Positions 49,785-58,778 of a stretch of DNA of 64,000 bases are shown one piece after another. The stretch is taken from assembly GCF_014649655.1 (NCBI RefSeq), contig NZ_BMTL01000009.1, positions 124,001-188,000 of the forward strand. The letters run 5' to 3'. The DNA is from Streptomyces humidus (GTDB lineage Bacteria > Actinomycetota > Actinomycetes > Streptomycetales > Streptomycetaceae). Under the pieces are notes generated by a model. It saw only the letters and a program-made list of their open reading frames with translations. It had not been told where the DNA came from and made no database searches. A program made the position numbers and the translations under genes. Numbering within the stretch: the stretch's first letter is position 1; every line of letters starts with the position of its first letter.

Positions 49785-50219
49785 GGCGTGCATCACGTCA
49801 CGGGAGCCGGTCGCCGCCTCCAGCTGACGCTGGGAAATGTTCAACACGCGCAGCAGGGAAATGGTCTGGCGTAAATTTCCCGGCCAGCGGTTCTCCGCCT
49901 CGGCCCTCATGTATTCGGCGGCATCCATTTCGATGGCCCGGGTCAGCCTCGGGACACTGAATTGCCGGGCGATTCGATGCTCGGCGAGAGTGCGGGGTTC
50001 TTCGATGCCCATCAATTCGATGGTCCGGCACCACAATACGTCCGCCAAGGCGAACAGCTGCCCCTCGGTGGGGTGTACGCCGCTCTCCCAGGCGGTGACC
50101 AACTCGGGATGGACGGGGTTGTTCAACACCCTCATCTCGCGCGCCACGTCGTGCGGCGACATCCCCAGGCGCCGGCGGATCGACAGGAAGTTGGCTGGGG
50201 AGAAGGGTGGTCGGTCCAT
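49761..50219 (-). CDS. XRE-family regulator of the ESX locus
   Basis: A 152-residue protein. I choose ATG 50219 (MDRPPFSPANFLSIRRRLGM) because the upstream extension to 50408 is Arg/Pro repeat sequence read through the EccB 3' end. Residues 8-70 form an XRE-type HTH: RRRLGMSPHDVAREM followed by LVTAWESGVHPTEGQLFALA. A helical C-terminal domain follows. It lies on the same strand as EccB and EccD, 127 bp after EccB, in the middle of the locus, so a role in controlling the secretion genes is likely though not shown. Confidence 0.75.
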   Translation of the reverse strand: MDRPPFSPANFLSIRRRLGMSPHDVAREMRVLNNPVHPELVTAWESGVHPTEGQLFALADVLWCRTIELMGIEEPRTLAEHRIARQFSVPRLTRAIEMDAAEYMRAEAENRWPGNLRQTISLLRVLNISQRQLEAATGSRDVMHAPSFPADE

Positions 50220-50346
50220 GCCTCGTCGCTTTCGTGCGGTGTTGGACTCCTCTGGGGTTGAGCCGCCCGGCGCCGCAGAGGAGTAACGACACGAGAGTAG
50301 AGCCAACTTCTGTACAGGCAGCGGGACTTGAGGAAGCTCTGAGCTG

Positions 50347-51903
50347 TCAGTTCTGCCCGCCGGTCGTTCCACCGGTCGTCCCGCCGGTCGTCCCGCCGGT
50401 CGTTCCACCGGTCGTCCCGTTCCGCGTTCCGCCGGGCGGGCGGACGGGCGTCGGGCCGCACGCGGGGCGTGTCGTCCCGGCGGCGCCGCCGGAGGCGGCC
50501 GCCCGGGGATCCAGGTCCGGCCCCGAACGCAGCATCGTCAGCAGCGGCGAGGGCAGCGTCACCACGTCCTCCTCGCCGTACCCCAGCGCCTTCAGCGCTT
50601 CGCCGGAGGGCACCCGGTACTTCACCCCGTCCTCGGCCACGAAGTACGTCGTGTCGCCCACCGCCGCGCCGCCCGCGCCCAGGGCCCGCACCACGACGGC
50701 GCGGCCCGGCCGGACCACGACGGAGTCCACCGGCAGGCAGGCCGCCGCCGACTCGCCGGGCGCCGGCTGGGCCACCGGCGCCAGGGACGCGCGCGGCGCC
50801 AGCACGCTGCTGATCCGGACCAGCCCGTTCACGGGCTGCACCCGGGCGCAGAGCACCAGCCCGTCCGGTACGCCGACCGCCCGGGGCGGGGACTCGGGCA
50901 GACCCGCGGGGACGGCCGTCCCGGCCCGGTCCGTGGCGACCAGACGGCCGCGCAGGGCGTCGGCGCCCAGCGGCTCGGCTTCGGGAGAGCGCCCGGCGTA
51001 GGCGTCGCGACGGGTGGCGGGGTCGCCGAGGACGAGCGCGGCCCCGGTGTCCGTCAGCGGCGACAGGCCCTCCTTCCGCAGCAGGTAGTACCGGGGCGAG
51101 GACCCGGGCACCCGCACCACGTACACCCGGCCCACCGTGCCGGGGCCGTCGCCCAGCCGTGGCCCCGCGGCGCCGCGGTCCACGACGGCGGGCGGGGCGA
51201 GGTCGGGACCGGGGGCCAGCGTGTCCAGGAAGGCGGCGGACACCGGGCGGGGCGTGACGGAGCCGTAGCCGAGGGAGACGGCCGCGCCGGAGGCCTTGTC
51301 CAGCCGGAGCCGGCTGCCCCGCCAGACCAGATACGCCGTCCCGTCGGGACCGGTCGCCACGAGCGCCTCGCCGTCGGCCGTCGCCCGGCTCTCCACCGGG
51401 GCGCCGGCGACGAGGGTGGTGGCCGTGGGCCCCGAGGGGCCGGGGACCGAGCAGACGTGCCAGGCGCCGCCGTCCAGGCCGTCGGCCGTCGGCACGGTGT
51501 CCGGGGCGCCCGGTATGCCGACGGGGGTTCCGACGGGAGTCCCGCGCAGTGAGGCGCCGCGCACGTCCGTGGTCTTCAGGTCGCCTCCGCCGATCAGCAG
51601 GGCGGACGAATAGTTCCGCACCGGCCGCAGGCGGCCGTCGAGGTACAGGTAGCGGCCTCCGGTGTCCCTGTTGACGATCAGGGTGTCCGAGGCCTGCCAG
51701 GAGGTGTCGCCGCCGGGCGAGATGATCCCGTAGACCGTGGCGCCGGCCGCGACGAGAACGGCCACGACCACGCCGAGGGCCGCGCCTCGGGTGGTCCGGG
51801 ACAGCGGGCTCTCCGGGGCGTCCGGATCGGCGAGCAGCATGCTGGAGGTGAGCCTGCCCATGGCGAAGGCATGGGCCTGGACCTGGTCACGCTTGGACTG
51901 CAC
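50347..51903 (-). CDS. eccB: Type VII secretion core protein EccB
   Basis: A 518-residue protein with the usual EccB start, QSKRDQVQAHAFAMGRLTSS, one membrane helix at about 42-62 (GVVVAVLVAAGATVYGII) and a large extracytoplasmic part. Typical segments are SWQASDTLIVNRDTGGRYLY and NYSSALLIGG. EccB sits in the inner-membrane ESX pore complex with EccC and EccD. The C-terminus ends in an unusual low-complexity GGTTGGTTGG tract encoded by repeats of CCGGTCGT(T/C)CC(A/G). It lies 33 bp downstream of EccD on the minus strand, so the two are one operon. Confidence 0.92.
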   Translation of the reverse strand: MQSKRDQVQAHAFAMGRLTSSMLLADPDAPESPLSRTTRGAALGVVVAVLVAAGATVYGIISPGGDTSWQASDTLIVNRDTGGRYLYLDGRLRPVRNYSSALLIGGGDLKTTDVRGASLRGTPVGTPVGIPGAPDTVPTADGLDGGAWHVCSVPGPSGPTATTLVAGAPVESRATADGEALVATGPDGTAYLVWRGSRLRLDKASGAAVSLGYGSVTPRPVSAAFLDTLAPGPDLAPPAVVDRGAAGPRLGDGPGTVGRVYVVRVPGSSPRYYLLRKEGLSPLTDTGAALVLGDPATRRDAYAGRSPEAEPLGADALRGRLVATDRAGTAVPAGLPESPPRAVGVPDGLVLCARVQPVNGLVRISSVLAPRASLAPVAQPAPGESAAACLPVDSVVVRPGRAVVVRALGAGGAAVGDTTYFVAEDGVKYRVPSGEALKALGYGEEDVVTLPSPLLTMLRSGPDLDPRAAASGGAAGTTRPACGPTPVRPPGGTRNGTTGGTTGGTTGGTTGGTTGGQN

Positions 51904-51936
51904 GGGTCTGCGTCCCCTTTCCGTTCCGAGTGCCGG

Positions 51937-53337
51937 TCACCCGTTGATCGCGCGGAGGGCGCCGAACACGCCGAGCGTCCACAACGTCAGCGGCAACAGG
52001 GCGATCGCCAGCAGCGACTGCAGCAGTTCGGCCGTGCGGCCCCAGTGCGGCAGCATGCGCCGGCCCGGCACCGTCCAGGACGCGACGGCCAGCGCGGCGG
52101 CCAGCGCCAGGAGTCCCACGACCAGGGCGGGACGGTCGGCCGGGGACATCCGGGCCGCGGCGCCCACGACCAGCAGGGCCGCTCCCCACAGGCCCGGGAT
52201 CACGAGCGCCAGCCGCTGCCAGACGTTGATCAGTCCCCGGCCGTGCAGCAGCAGAAGCAGCGACACCGTGCAGGCGGTCAGGACCTGGGGCAGCTCCGGC
52301 GACCGCACCAGGGCCACCAGGCAGCCGGCGCAGACGGCGCCGGTCGCCGCGTACAGGGCCGTCATCCAGCCGCCCGCGAGTTCGGTCCGGGCGGTGACGT
52401 CACCGCCGTTGTGGGGTTCGATGCCCTCCTGGAGCTGTTGGGCGCCGGCCGGCAGCGGGGGCAGCCGCAGCCCGGCGAGCTTGAAGGACAGCGAGGGCAC
52501 GAAGGCGCCCAGGACGACGGCCACGGTGGCCACCGTGGCGCCGGCGCCGTCCGCGGGCACGTCCCCGACGCTCATGAGCGACCCGGCGGAGGCGGCGGCG
52601 ATCCCCACGGCCGCCGTGGCGACGAACAGCGGGGGGTACACGGCCGTCGCGGCCAGCGCCAGAGCCGCGGCGCCGGCGGCCGTCGCCCCCGAGGCCAGCA
52701 GCCGTGCGCCGAGGACATGGTGGGGGTGGGGACCGGAGAGGGTGCCGCCGGCCAGCAGCCAGCCGGACAGTGCCAGGCAGGGCACCGCCAGGAAGCCGAG
52801 AGTGGCGCCCGCCGCCGCGTCCCCCACGGCCCGGACGGCCGTCGCCGCTCCGGCCAGCAGCAGCAGACCGGCCACGGCGGCGGTCACCGCCCGGAGGGCG
52901 ACCGGTCCCCCGGGCCAGGCCAGCACCCCCAGACCGGTCAGCACGCAGAGCGCCACGGCCCCGCGGAGCAGCCGGCGTCCGGCCGCCGGACTCCAGCCGT
53001 GCACACGGTCGTTCATGACGTCGGCGATCGCGTCGACGAGATCGTCCAGCCGGACCTCGGGCAGCGCGTCGGCGTGCGGACGCAGGTGGAGCACCTCGCC
53101 GTCCTTCAGGCCGAGCGACTCCAGGGTGCCCTCGTCGTCCAGGGGGCCCTCGCCCAGCCGTTGCAGGACCCAGCCTCCGTGGTCCAGGCCGTTCTCCTCC
53201 AGTTCCTCGCCGGAGTAGCGCAACAGGGCCGGCAGGAGGTCGGCGACGGGAACGTCGGAAGGCACCGCCAGGTCCAGGATTCTTCCCGGGGCGCGCACGG
53301 TGAGATGGCACAGGGCCGAAACCGGGCTTTCAGTCAT
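51937..53337 (-). CDS. eccD: Type VII secretion core protein EccD
   Basis: A 466-residue protein. From ATG 53337 (MTESPVSALCHLTVRAPGR) the first ~85 residues form a ubiquitin-like (YukD) domain, with DEGTLESLGLKDGEVLHLRP at its end. A cytoplasmic linker (LDDLVDAIADVMNDRVHGW) leads to about eleven membrane helices. This is the classic EccD layout, which forms the bulk of the ESX membrane channel. The gene is divergent from eccC across about 140 bp, so one control region can set both halves of the machine. Confidence 0.92.
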   Translation of the reverse strand: MTESPVSALCHLTVRAPGRILDLAVPSDVPVADLLPALLRYSGEELEENGLDHGGWVLQRLGEGPLDDEGTLESLGLKDGEVLHLRPHADALPEVRLDDLVDAIADVMNDRVHGWSPAAGRRLLRGAVALCVLTGLGVLAWPGGPVALRAVTAAVAGLLLLAGAATAVRAVGDAAAGATLGFLAVPCLALSGWLLAGGTLSGPHPHHVLGARLLASGATAAGAAALALAATAVYPPLFVATAAVGIAAASAGSLMSVGDVPADGAGATVATVAVVLGAFVPSLSFKLAGLRLPPLPAGAQQLQEGIEPHNGGDVTARTELAGGWMTALYAATGAVCAGCLVALVRSPELPQVLTACTVSLLLLLHGRGLINVWQRLALVIPGLWGAALLVVGAAARMSPADRPALVVGLLALAAALAVASWTVPGRRMLPHWGRTAELLQSLLAIALLPLTLWTLGVFGALRAING

Positions 53338-53479
53338 GGAAATGTCATCCGCCAGCTTGGTTCTGGGAGTTGAACAGATGCAGACTACTGACACCCCGAA
53401 GTATTCGTGAACGCCGCAGGGGGATTTCCCGCTCTTGACCCGACCCATGAGCGGCGCGCCACGGTTAAGGAGCACGTTC
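53338..53479. promoter_or_regulatory. Divergent eccD/eccC control region
   Basis: The 142 bp between the two divergent core genes should carry the promoters for eccDB and eccC. AAGGAG at 53467-53472 is the ribosome site that fixes the TTG start of eccC. No operator is recognised. Confidence 0.45.
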
Positions 53480-56400
53480 TTGAGTGTCGTCCTGTTCCGC
53501 CGTCCTGCCCGCAGACGGGGGCCAGAAATGCCGGAGGGCGAATTGACCCTCCAGGAGCCGCCGGTCCTGCCGGAGACGGTTCCGGACAATTCGGCGGTGT
53601 GGACATATCTGCCGATGGGGCTGATGTCCGTATCGATGATGCTGGCGTTCGTCCGGCCCGGCGGCAGCGGAGGTGTGCTGACCTACGTGGCGCTGGGCGT
53701 GATGGTCGTCGGCTCCGCGGTGATGATGGTCGGTCAGGTGATGCGCAGGAACGGCGAGCGCAAGCAGCGCCTGCGCGGCGAGCGCCGGGACTATCTGCGC
53801 TACCTCGCGCAGACCCGGCGGAAGGTCCAGCGGACGGTCGTCGAGCAGCACTCGGCGCTCGCCTGGCGTCATCCGGCGCCGCGGACGCTGCGTTCGATGG
53901 TGCGCACCACACGGCTGTGGGAACGGCGTGCCAAGGACGACGACTTCGCGGAGGTGCGGGTGGCCGTCGGCGACCAGCAGCTGGCCGTGCAGCTGGCCCC
54001 CGTGTCCACCAAGCCCGTGGAGGACCTCGACCCGCTGTGCGCGCACGCGCTGCGCCGGTTCATGCGGGCCTACAGCACGGTGCCGGATCAGCCCATCGCC
54101 CTGTACCTGCGGTCCTGGGCCCGGGTGCTGCTGCGCGGCGACGAGGCGGCGGCACGTGCTCTGGTGCGGAGCGCGCTGTGCCAACTGGCGGTGTTCCACG
54201 CCCCGGAGGAACTGTGGATCGTCCTGTGCGTGAGCGACGAGCGCCGGGCGGAGTGGGACTGGGTCAAGTGGCTGCCGCACAACCTGCACCCGTACGAACA
54301 GGACGGCGCGGGCCCCGCCCGGATGGTGGCCGCCGACCTCAACGCTCTGGAGGACCTGCTCGGTGTGGAGTTCACCGAGCGGCCCTCGTTCGACCCCGAG
54401 GGCGTTCCCGGCCGTGACGAGCCGTTCACGGTGCTCGTGGTGGACGGCGGCAGGGTCCCCGCCGGCCATCGCGTGGACGGCACGGGCCTGCGCAACGTCG
54501 TCGTGCTCGACCTGTCGCAGGCCCTGCGGTGGCGACCGGGACGCACCACCCTGCGGCTGGACGTGCGGCCGGACGGGCTGAGCCTGGTGCGCACCGACCG
54601 CAACCGCAAGGAGGAGTCGACGTTGCTGGGCCGGCCCGAGGGCGTCGGGCCGGCCGGCGCGCGGGCGCTGGCCCGGATGCTCGCGCCGTACCGGATGAGT
54701 CTGACCGCCGACATCGCCGAGCCGCTGTCCACGGACGTCGAACTGACTGCCCTGCTGGGCATCCCCGACCTGCACCGGCAGGATCCGGTCACGTTGTGGA
54801 AGAACACCACGGGCGCCGCCCGGCTGCGCGTTCCGGTCGCGGTGGGCGCCGACGGACGCCCGGTCGAACTGGACATCAAGGAGGCCGCGCAGGGCGGCAT
54901 GGGTCCGCACGGCATGCTGATCGGCGCGACCGGCTCGGGCAAGAGCGAGCTGCTGCGCACCCTGGTGCTGGCGCTCGCCCTGAAGAACTCCTCGGAGACC
55001 CTGAACTTCGTCCTCGTGGACTTCAAGGGCGGAGCGACGTTCCTCGGCCTCGACGAGCTGCCCCACACCTCGGCGGTGATCACCAACCTCGCGGACGAGG
55101 CGGCCCTGGTGGAGCGTATGCGCGACGCCGTCCACGGCGAGCTGATACGACGTCAGGAACTGCTGCGGGCAGCCGGGAACCACACCTCCGCCCTCGAGTA
55201 CGAGAAGGCGCGCGCGGCCGGAGCTGCGCTGGCGCCGCTGCCGAGTCTCTTCATCGTGGTCGACGAGTTCAGCGAACTGCTCGCCGCCCACCGGGACTTC
55301 ATGGACCTGTTCGTGATGATCGGCCGGCTGGGCCGGTCTCTCGGGGTGCATCTCCTGCTGGCCTCACAGCGCCTCGACGAGGGACGCATGCACCAGCTGG
55401 AGAGCCATCTGTCCTACCGTATCGGCCTGCGCACCTTCTCGGCCATGGAGAGCCGCGGCGTGCTGGGCGTCCCGGACGCCTACCAGCTGCCGTCCCAGCC
55501 GGGCGCCGGCTTCCTCAAGAGCGGTGTGGAGGCGCTCACCAGGTTCCGTGCGGCGTACGTGTCGGGGCCGTACCGCTCACGCCGGGGCGCGGTGGTCCGG
55601 GCACGGGTCGCCAGTCAGGTGGTGCCGTGGACGGCGGACTACGTGGTGCCGCGCTCCCCGGCCCAGCAGCAGCCGGAGCCGGAGCCGGAGGAGGAGAACG
55701 CGGCGTCCCTGCTGTCGGTGGCCGTGGAGCGGCTGCGCGACGCGGGGCCGCCGGCCCTGCGGGTGTGGCTGCCGCCGCTCGACCTGCCGCCCACCCTCGA
55801 CGGGCTGCTGCCCGGCCTGTGCGAGGACCCGGAGCGTGGGCTGGCGGCCTCGGCCTGGCCGGGGCTCGGACGGCTGAAGGTGCCGGTCGGCGTGGTGGAC
55901 AAGCCGTTCGAACAACGCCGTGACCCGCTCGTGGTCGATCTCTCGGGCAGCGGCGGGCACATCGCGGTCGCGGGCGGTTCGCAGAGCGGCAAGTCGACGG
56001 TGCTCCGCACGCTGATCGCCGCGCTCGCCCTCACCCACACCCCCCGCGAGGTGCAGTTCTACTGCCTGGACCTCGGGGGCGGCACGCTGGCCGCACTCGC
56101 CGGACTGCCGCACGTCGGCGGTGTGGCGAGCCGGCTCGATCCCGAGCGGGTCAGCCGTACGGTGGCAGAGGTGACCGCTCTGCTCAACCGGCGCGAGCAG
56201 TTCTTCCTGGACCACAACATCGACTCCATGGCGACCTACCGCAGACGTCGGGCGGCGGGTGAGTTCGAGGACGAGCCCCACGGCGACGTCTTCCTGGTGG
56301 TGGACGGATGGGGCACGCTGCGTCAGGACTTCGACGCGCTGGTGCCCACCTTCAACCAGATCGCCGCACGGGGCCTGAACTACGGAGTGCACCTCGCCGT

Positions 56401-57466
56401 CGCCACGGCCCGCTGGATGGAGCTGTCCGCCCAGGTGCGCGACCAGGCGGCGACCCGCCTGGAACTGCGGCTGGGCGATCCCATGGACTCCGTGGTCGAC
56501 ATCCGCACGGCCGGGAACGTGCCGCGCAGCCCGGGACGCGGTCTGACGACGGACGGCAAACTGCACTTCCTGGCGGCGCTGCCGCGCGTCGACGGCCGGG
56601 AGGACGCCGACGACCTCACCGAAGGGGTGGCCGCGCTGGTGGAGAGGGTCGCCGGCTGCTGGTCCGGCCCCGCCGCCCCACCGGTGCGGACGCTGCCGCA
56701 CCGGCTGCCGGTCTCGGAACTGCCGGAGCCGGAGGTGGCCGACGGACTGCGGATTCCGCTGGGCCTGGACGAAGAGACCCTGTCGCCGGTCTGGCACGAC
56801 TTCAGCCGGACACCGCACCTGATCGGCATCGGCGACACCGAGAGCGGGAAGACCAACCTGCTGCGTCTGGTCGTCGCGGCCGTCACCGCCCGCTACAGCC
56901 CCGAGGAGGCCCGCATCCTCGTCGTGGACTACCGCCGCACGCTGGTCGAGGCGGTGCCGCAGGAGTACCGCCTCGGGCACGCGGTGTCGCTCGACGTCCT
57001 GCGGGAGATGGCGGCCGGTTCGGGCCGGGCCATCAAGGCCAGGCTGCCCGGACCGGACATCGCTCCGGCCCGCATGCGGCTCGCGGACTGGTGGACCGGG
57101 CCGAGACTGTTCGTGCTCGTCGACGACTACGACATGGTCGGCGGCGGCTTCGGCGGCACGCACCCCTTCGACCCGCTGTTCGACCATCTGAACCTGGGGC
57201 ACGAGGCGGGGCTGCACATGGTGGTGGCGCGGTCCGCGACCGGTGCCGGGCGAGGCCTGAACGACCCGCTGCTCAGACGCCTGGACGAGATCAACACACC
57301 AGGGCTGCTGATGTCCTGCCCACCCTCGGAGGGCTACCTCTTCGGCAGCGTCAAGCCGCGCAACCTCCCGCCCGGCCGCGCCCAGTACATCGCCCGCCGC
57401 AAGGCGGTCCTCATGCAGACCGCGCTCGCGGACGAGGAGACGGGGGAGGCGCCGGGCGGGGAGTGA
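53480..57466 (+). CDS. eccC: Type VII secretion ATPase EccC (fused EccCa-EccCb)
   Basis: A 1,328-residue ATPase. The start is TTG 53480, eight bases after AAGGAG, giving SVVLFRRPARRRGPEMPEGE, the standard EccC N-terminus; the frame open further upstream lacks a ribosome site. Two membrane helices follow at about 35-85. Three FtsK/SpoIIIE-type ATPase domains have Walker A motifs GATGSGKSELLRT (about 482), GGSQSGKSTVLRT (about 832) and GDTESGKTNLLRL (about 1118); all three keep the Gly-Lys-Ser/Thr. Walker B candidates include LFIVVDEFSELL in domain 1. EccC reads the export signal and powers secretion. It converges on the mycosin gene with 16 bp between them. Confidence 0.95.
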   Translation: MSVVLFRRPARRRGPEMPEGELTLQEPPVLPETVPDNSAVWTYLPMGLMSVSMMLAFVRPGGSGGVLTYVALGVMVVGSAVMMVGQVMRRNGERKQRLRGERRDYLRYLAQTRRKVQRTVVEQHSALAWRHPAPRTLRSMVRTTRLWERRAKDDDFAEVRVAVGDQQLAVQLAPVSTKPVEDLDPLCAHALRRFMRAYSTVPDQPIALYLRSWARVLLRGDEAAARALVRSALCQLAVFHAPEELWIVLCVSDERRAEWDWVKWLPHNLHPYEQDGAGPARMVAADLNALEDLLGVEFTERPSFDPEGVPGRDEPFTVLVVDGGRVPAGHRVDGTGLRNVVVLDLSQALRWRPGRTTLRLDVRPDGLSLVRTDRNRKEESTLLGRPEGVGPAGARALARMLAPYRMSLTADIAEPLSTDVELTALLGIPDLHRQDPVTLWKNTTGAARLRVPVAVGADGRPVELDIKEAAQGGMGPHGMLIGATGSGKSELLRTLVLALALKNSSETLNFVLVDFKGGATFLGLDELPHTSAVITNLADEAALVERMRDAVHGELIRRQELLRAAGNHTSALEYEKARAAGAALAPLPSLFIVVDEFSELLAAHRDFMDLFVMIGRLGRSLGVHLLLASQRLDEGRMHQLESHLSYRIGLRTFSAMESRGVLGVPDAYQLPSQPGAGFLKSGVEALTRFRAAYVSGPYRSRRGAVVRARVASQVVPWTADYVVPRSPAQQQPEPEPEEENAASLLSVAVERLRDAGPPALRVWLPPLDLPPTLDGLLPGLCEDPERGLAASAWPGLGRLKVPVGVVDKPFEQRRDPLVVDLSGSGGHIAVAGGSQSGKSTVLRTLIAALALTHTPREVQFYCLDLGGGTLAALAGLPHVGGVASRLDPERVSRTVAEVTALLNRREQFFLDHNIDSMATYRRRRAAGEFEDEPHGDVFLVVDGWGTLRQDFDALVPTFNQIAARGLNYGVHLAVATARWMELSAQVRDQAATRLELRLGDPMDSVVDIRTAGNVPRSPGRGLTTDGKLHFLAALPRVDGREDADDLTEGVAALVERVAGCWSGPAAPPVRTLPHRLPVSELPEPEVADGLRIPLGLDEETLSPVWHDFSRTPHLIGIGDTESGKTNLLRLVVAAVTARYSPEEARILVVDYRRTLVEAVPQEYRLGHAVSLDVLREMAAGSGRAIKARLPGPDIAPARMRLADWWTGPRLFVLVDDYDMVGGGFGGTHPFDPLFDHLNLGHEAGLHMVVARSATGAGRGLNDPLLRRLDEINTPGLLMSCPPSEGYLFGSVKPRNLPPGRAQYIARRKAVLMQTALADEETGEAPGGE

Positions 57467-57482
57467 GCCGCCGAGGGGCGGG

Positions 57483-58778
57483 TCAGGGCGGTGGCGTCTC
57501 GTCTCCGGCCGGACCCCGGCGGCGGGCGCGGCCCTTCGGGCCGACCGCGGCGGCCCAGAGGACCGCCAGGACCAGGCTGCCGGCCGCCCCCGCCGCCATC
57601 AGGGCGCGCCGGGTGGCGCCGGCCCCCGACGCGTCCGTCTCCAGACGGACCGGTCCGGAGCCCGCGGCCGGCGTCACCCGCCCGGCCGCCTCGCCCGCCA
57701 CCCGGGTGACGGCCCCGAAGGGGTCGAGCCTCGGTACGTCCGCCGGGTACGCGCTGGTGATCAGGCGGCGGGCCGTCCCGGCGGCGGACAGGCCGGGATG
57801 CGCGGACCTCACCAGAGCGGCTGTCGCGGCGACGTACCCGGCCGCGAGAGAGGGGCCGGAGCCGATGAAGTGCCCATGTCCCCGGGGACCGATGCCGAGG
57901 ACGCCGTCGCCCGGCGCCGCGAGGTCGGCGTGGATCGGCACGACCGCGCCCCGCGGTCTGCGCCCCTGCACGTCGACGTCGACGACGGACAGCACGCCGG
58001 GTTCGCCCGCCGGCCAGTAGTCGGCGGGCGGCGCGGCGGAGGACGTGCTGTCGCGGGGGGCGTCGGGAGCGGCGGCGGCCACGATCAGGGCGTCGTGGCC
58101 GACGGCGTGGGACACGGCGCTCCTGAGCGCGGCGGAACTGCGCGGCACCGCGGGGGAGACCGCGATGACCCGTGCCCCGGCGTCCACGGCCGCCCGGATG
58201 CCGGCCGCGACCGTGGCGGCGGTCGCGGCGCCCCGCTCGTCCGTGCCCCGCACGGCCAGCACCCGGGCCTGCGGGGCCGCTCCGGCGAAGGCGACGCCCT
58301 TCACGGGGGCGGCGGCTATCAACCCGGCCACGAAGGTGCCGTGGCCCACGCAGTCGTCGCCCGCCTGACCGGCCGCGGCGACCCGGCCCGCCAGGGGCGG
58401 CGCCTTGAGGGAGACCCCGGTGTCGACCACGGCCACCGTCACCCCGGCGCCGGAGGCGAACTCCCGCACGCGCGTCAGCTCCAGGCTCCGCTGTTCCCAG
58501 GGCGTGGCCCGGGCCACCGTGGCGGAGCCGCCGGTGCAGGCGGCCCCGGCCGCCAGCCGGGACGGCATCACGGGCAGCCGTACCGGGGTCCCGGTCGCGG
58601 CGCCGGCCGCGGCGGGCGGCCCGGCCACCGCCGCGAGGACCGGGAGCAGGGCGACGACGACCCGCAGCGCGCGCCTCGCCCCCGGACGGCGCGGGCGGCG
58701 CGGGCGGCGCGCGGTGCCGTGGCGGACGTCGCTCCGGGGCGGTTGCGCAAGGGCGGGCGACGCGGCGGCGCGGCTCAT
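57483..58778 (-). CDS. mycP: Mycosin (MycP), subtilisin-like ESX protease
   Basis: A 431-residue S8 serine protease. ATG 58778 overlaps the stop of the gene upstream (ATGA). A signal peptide ([18 protein letters not shown]) precedes the protease domain. Catalytic residues: Asp119 in [12 protein letters not shown], His146 in [10 protein letters not shown], and Ser in [16 protein letters not shown], where the usual GTSxAxP is altered to GPSLAAG. One membrane helix ([19 protein letters not shown]) and a basic tail close the protein, anchoring it outside the membrane. A Cys pair (Cys81, Cys143) may form the disulfide seen in mycosins. Mycosins are needed for a stable ESX pore and cleave some substrates. 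Confidence 0.92.
   Translation of the reverse strand: MSRAAASPALAQPPRSDVRHGTARRPRRPRRPGARRALRVVVALLPVLAAVAGPPAAAGAATGTPVRLPVMPSRLAAGAACTGGSATVARATPWEQRSLELTRVREFASGAGVTVAVVDTGVSLKAPPLAGRVAAAGQAGDDCVGHGTFVAGLIAAAPVKGVAFAGAAPQARVLAVRGTDERGAATAATVAAGIRAAVDAGARVIAVSPAVPRSSAALRSAVSHAVGHDALIVAAAAPDAPRDSTSSAAPPADYWPAGEPGVLSVVDVDVQGRRPRGAVVPIHADLAAPGDGVLGIGPRGHGHFIGSGPSLAAGYVAATAALVRSAHPGLSAAGTARRLITSAYPADVPRLDPFGAVTRVAGEAAGRVTPAAGSGPVRLETDASGAGATRRALMAAGAAGSLVLAVLWAAAVGPKGRARRRGPAGDETPPP

Noticed and set aside
50347..50420. CRISPR-like or regulatory repeats of CCGGTCGTTCC type
   Set aside because: They encode the GGTTGGTTGG tail of EccB and are a simple coding repeat.
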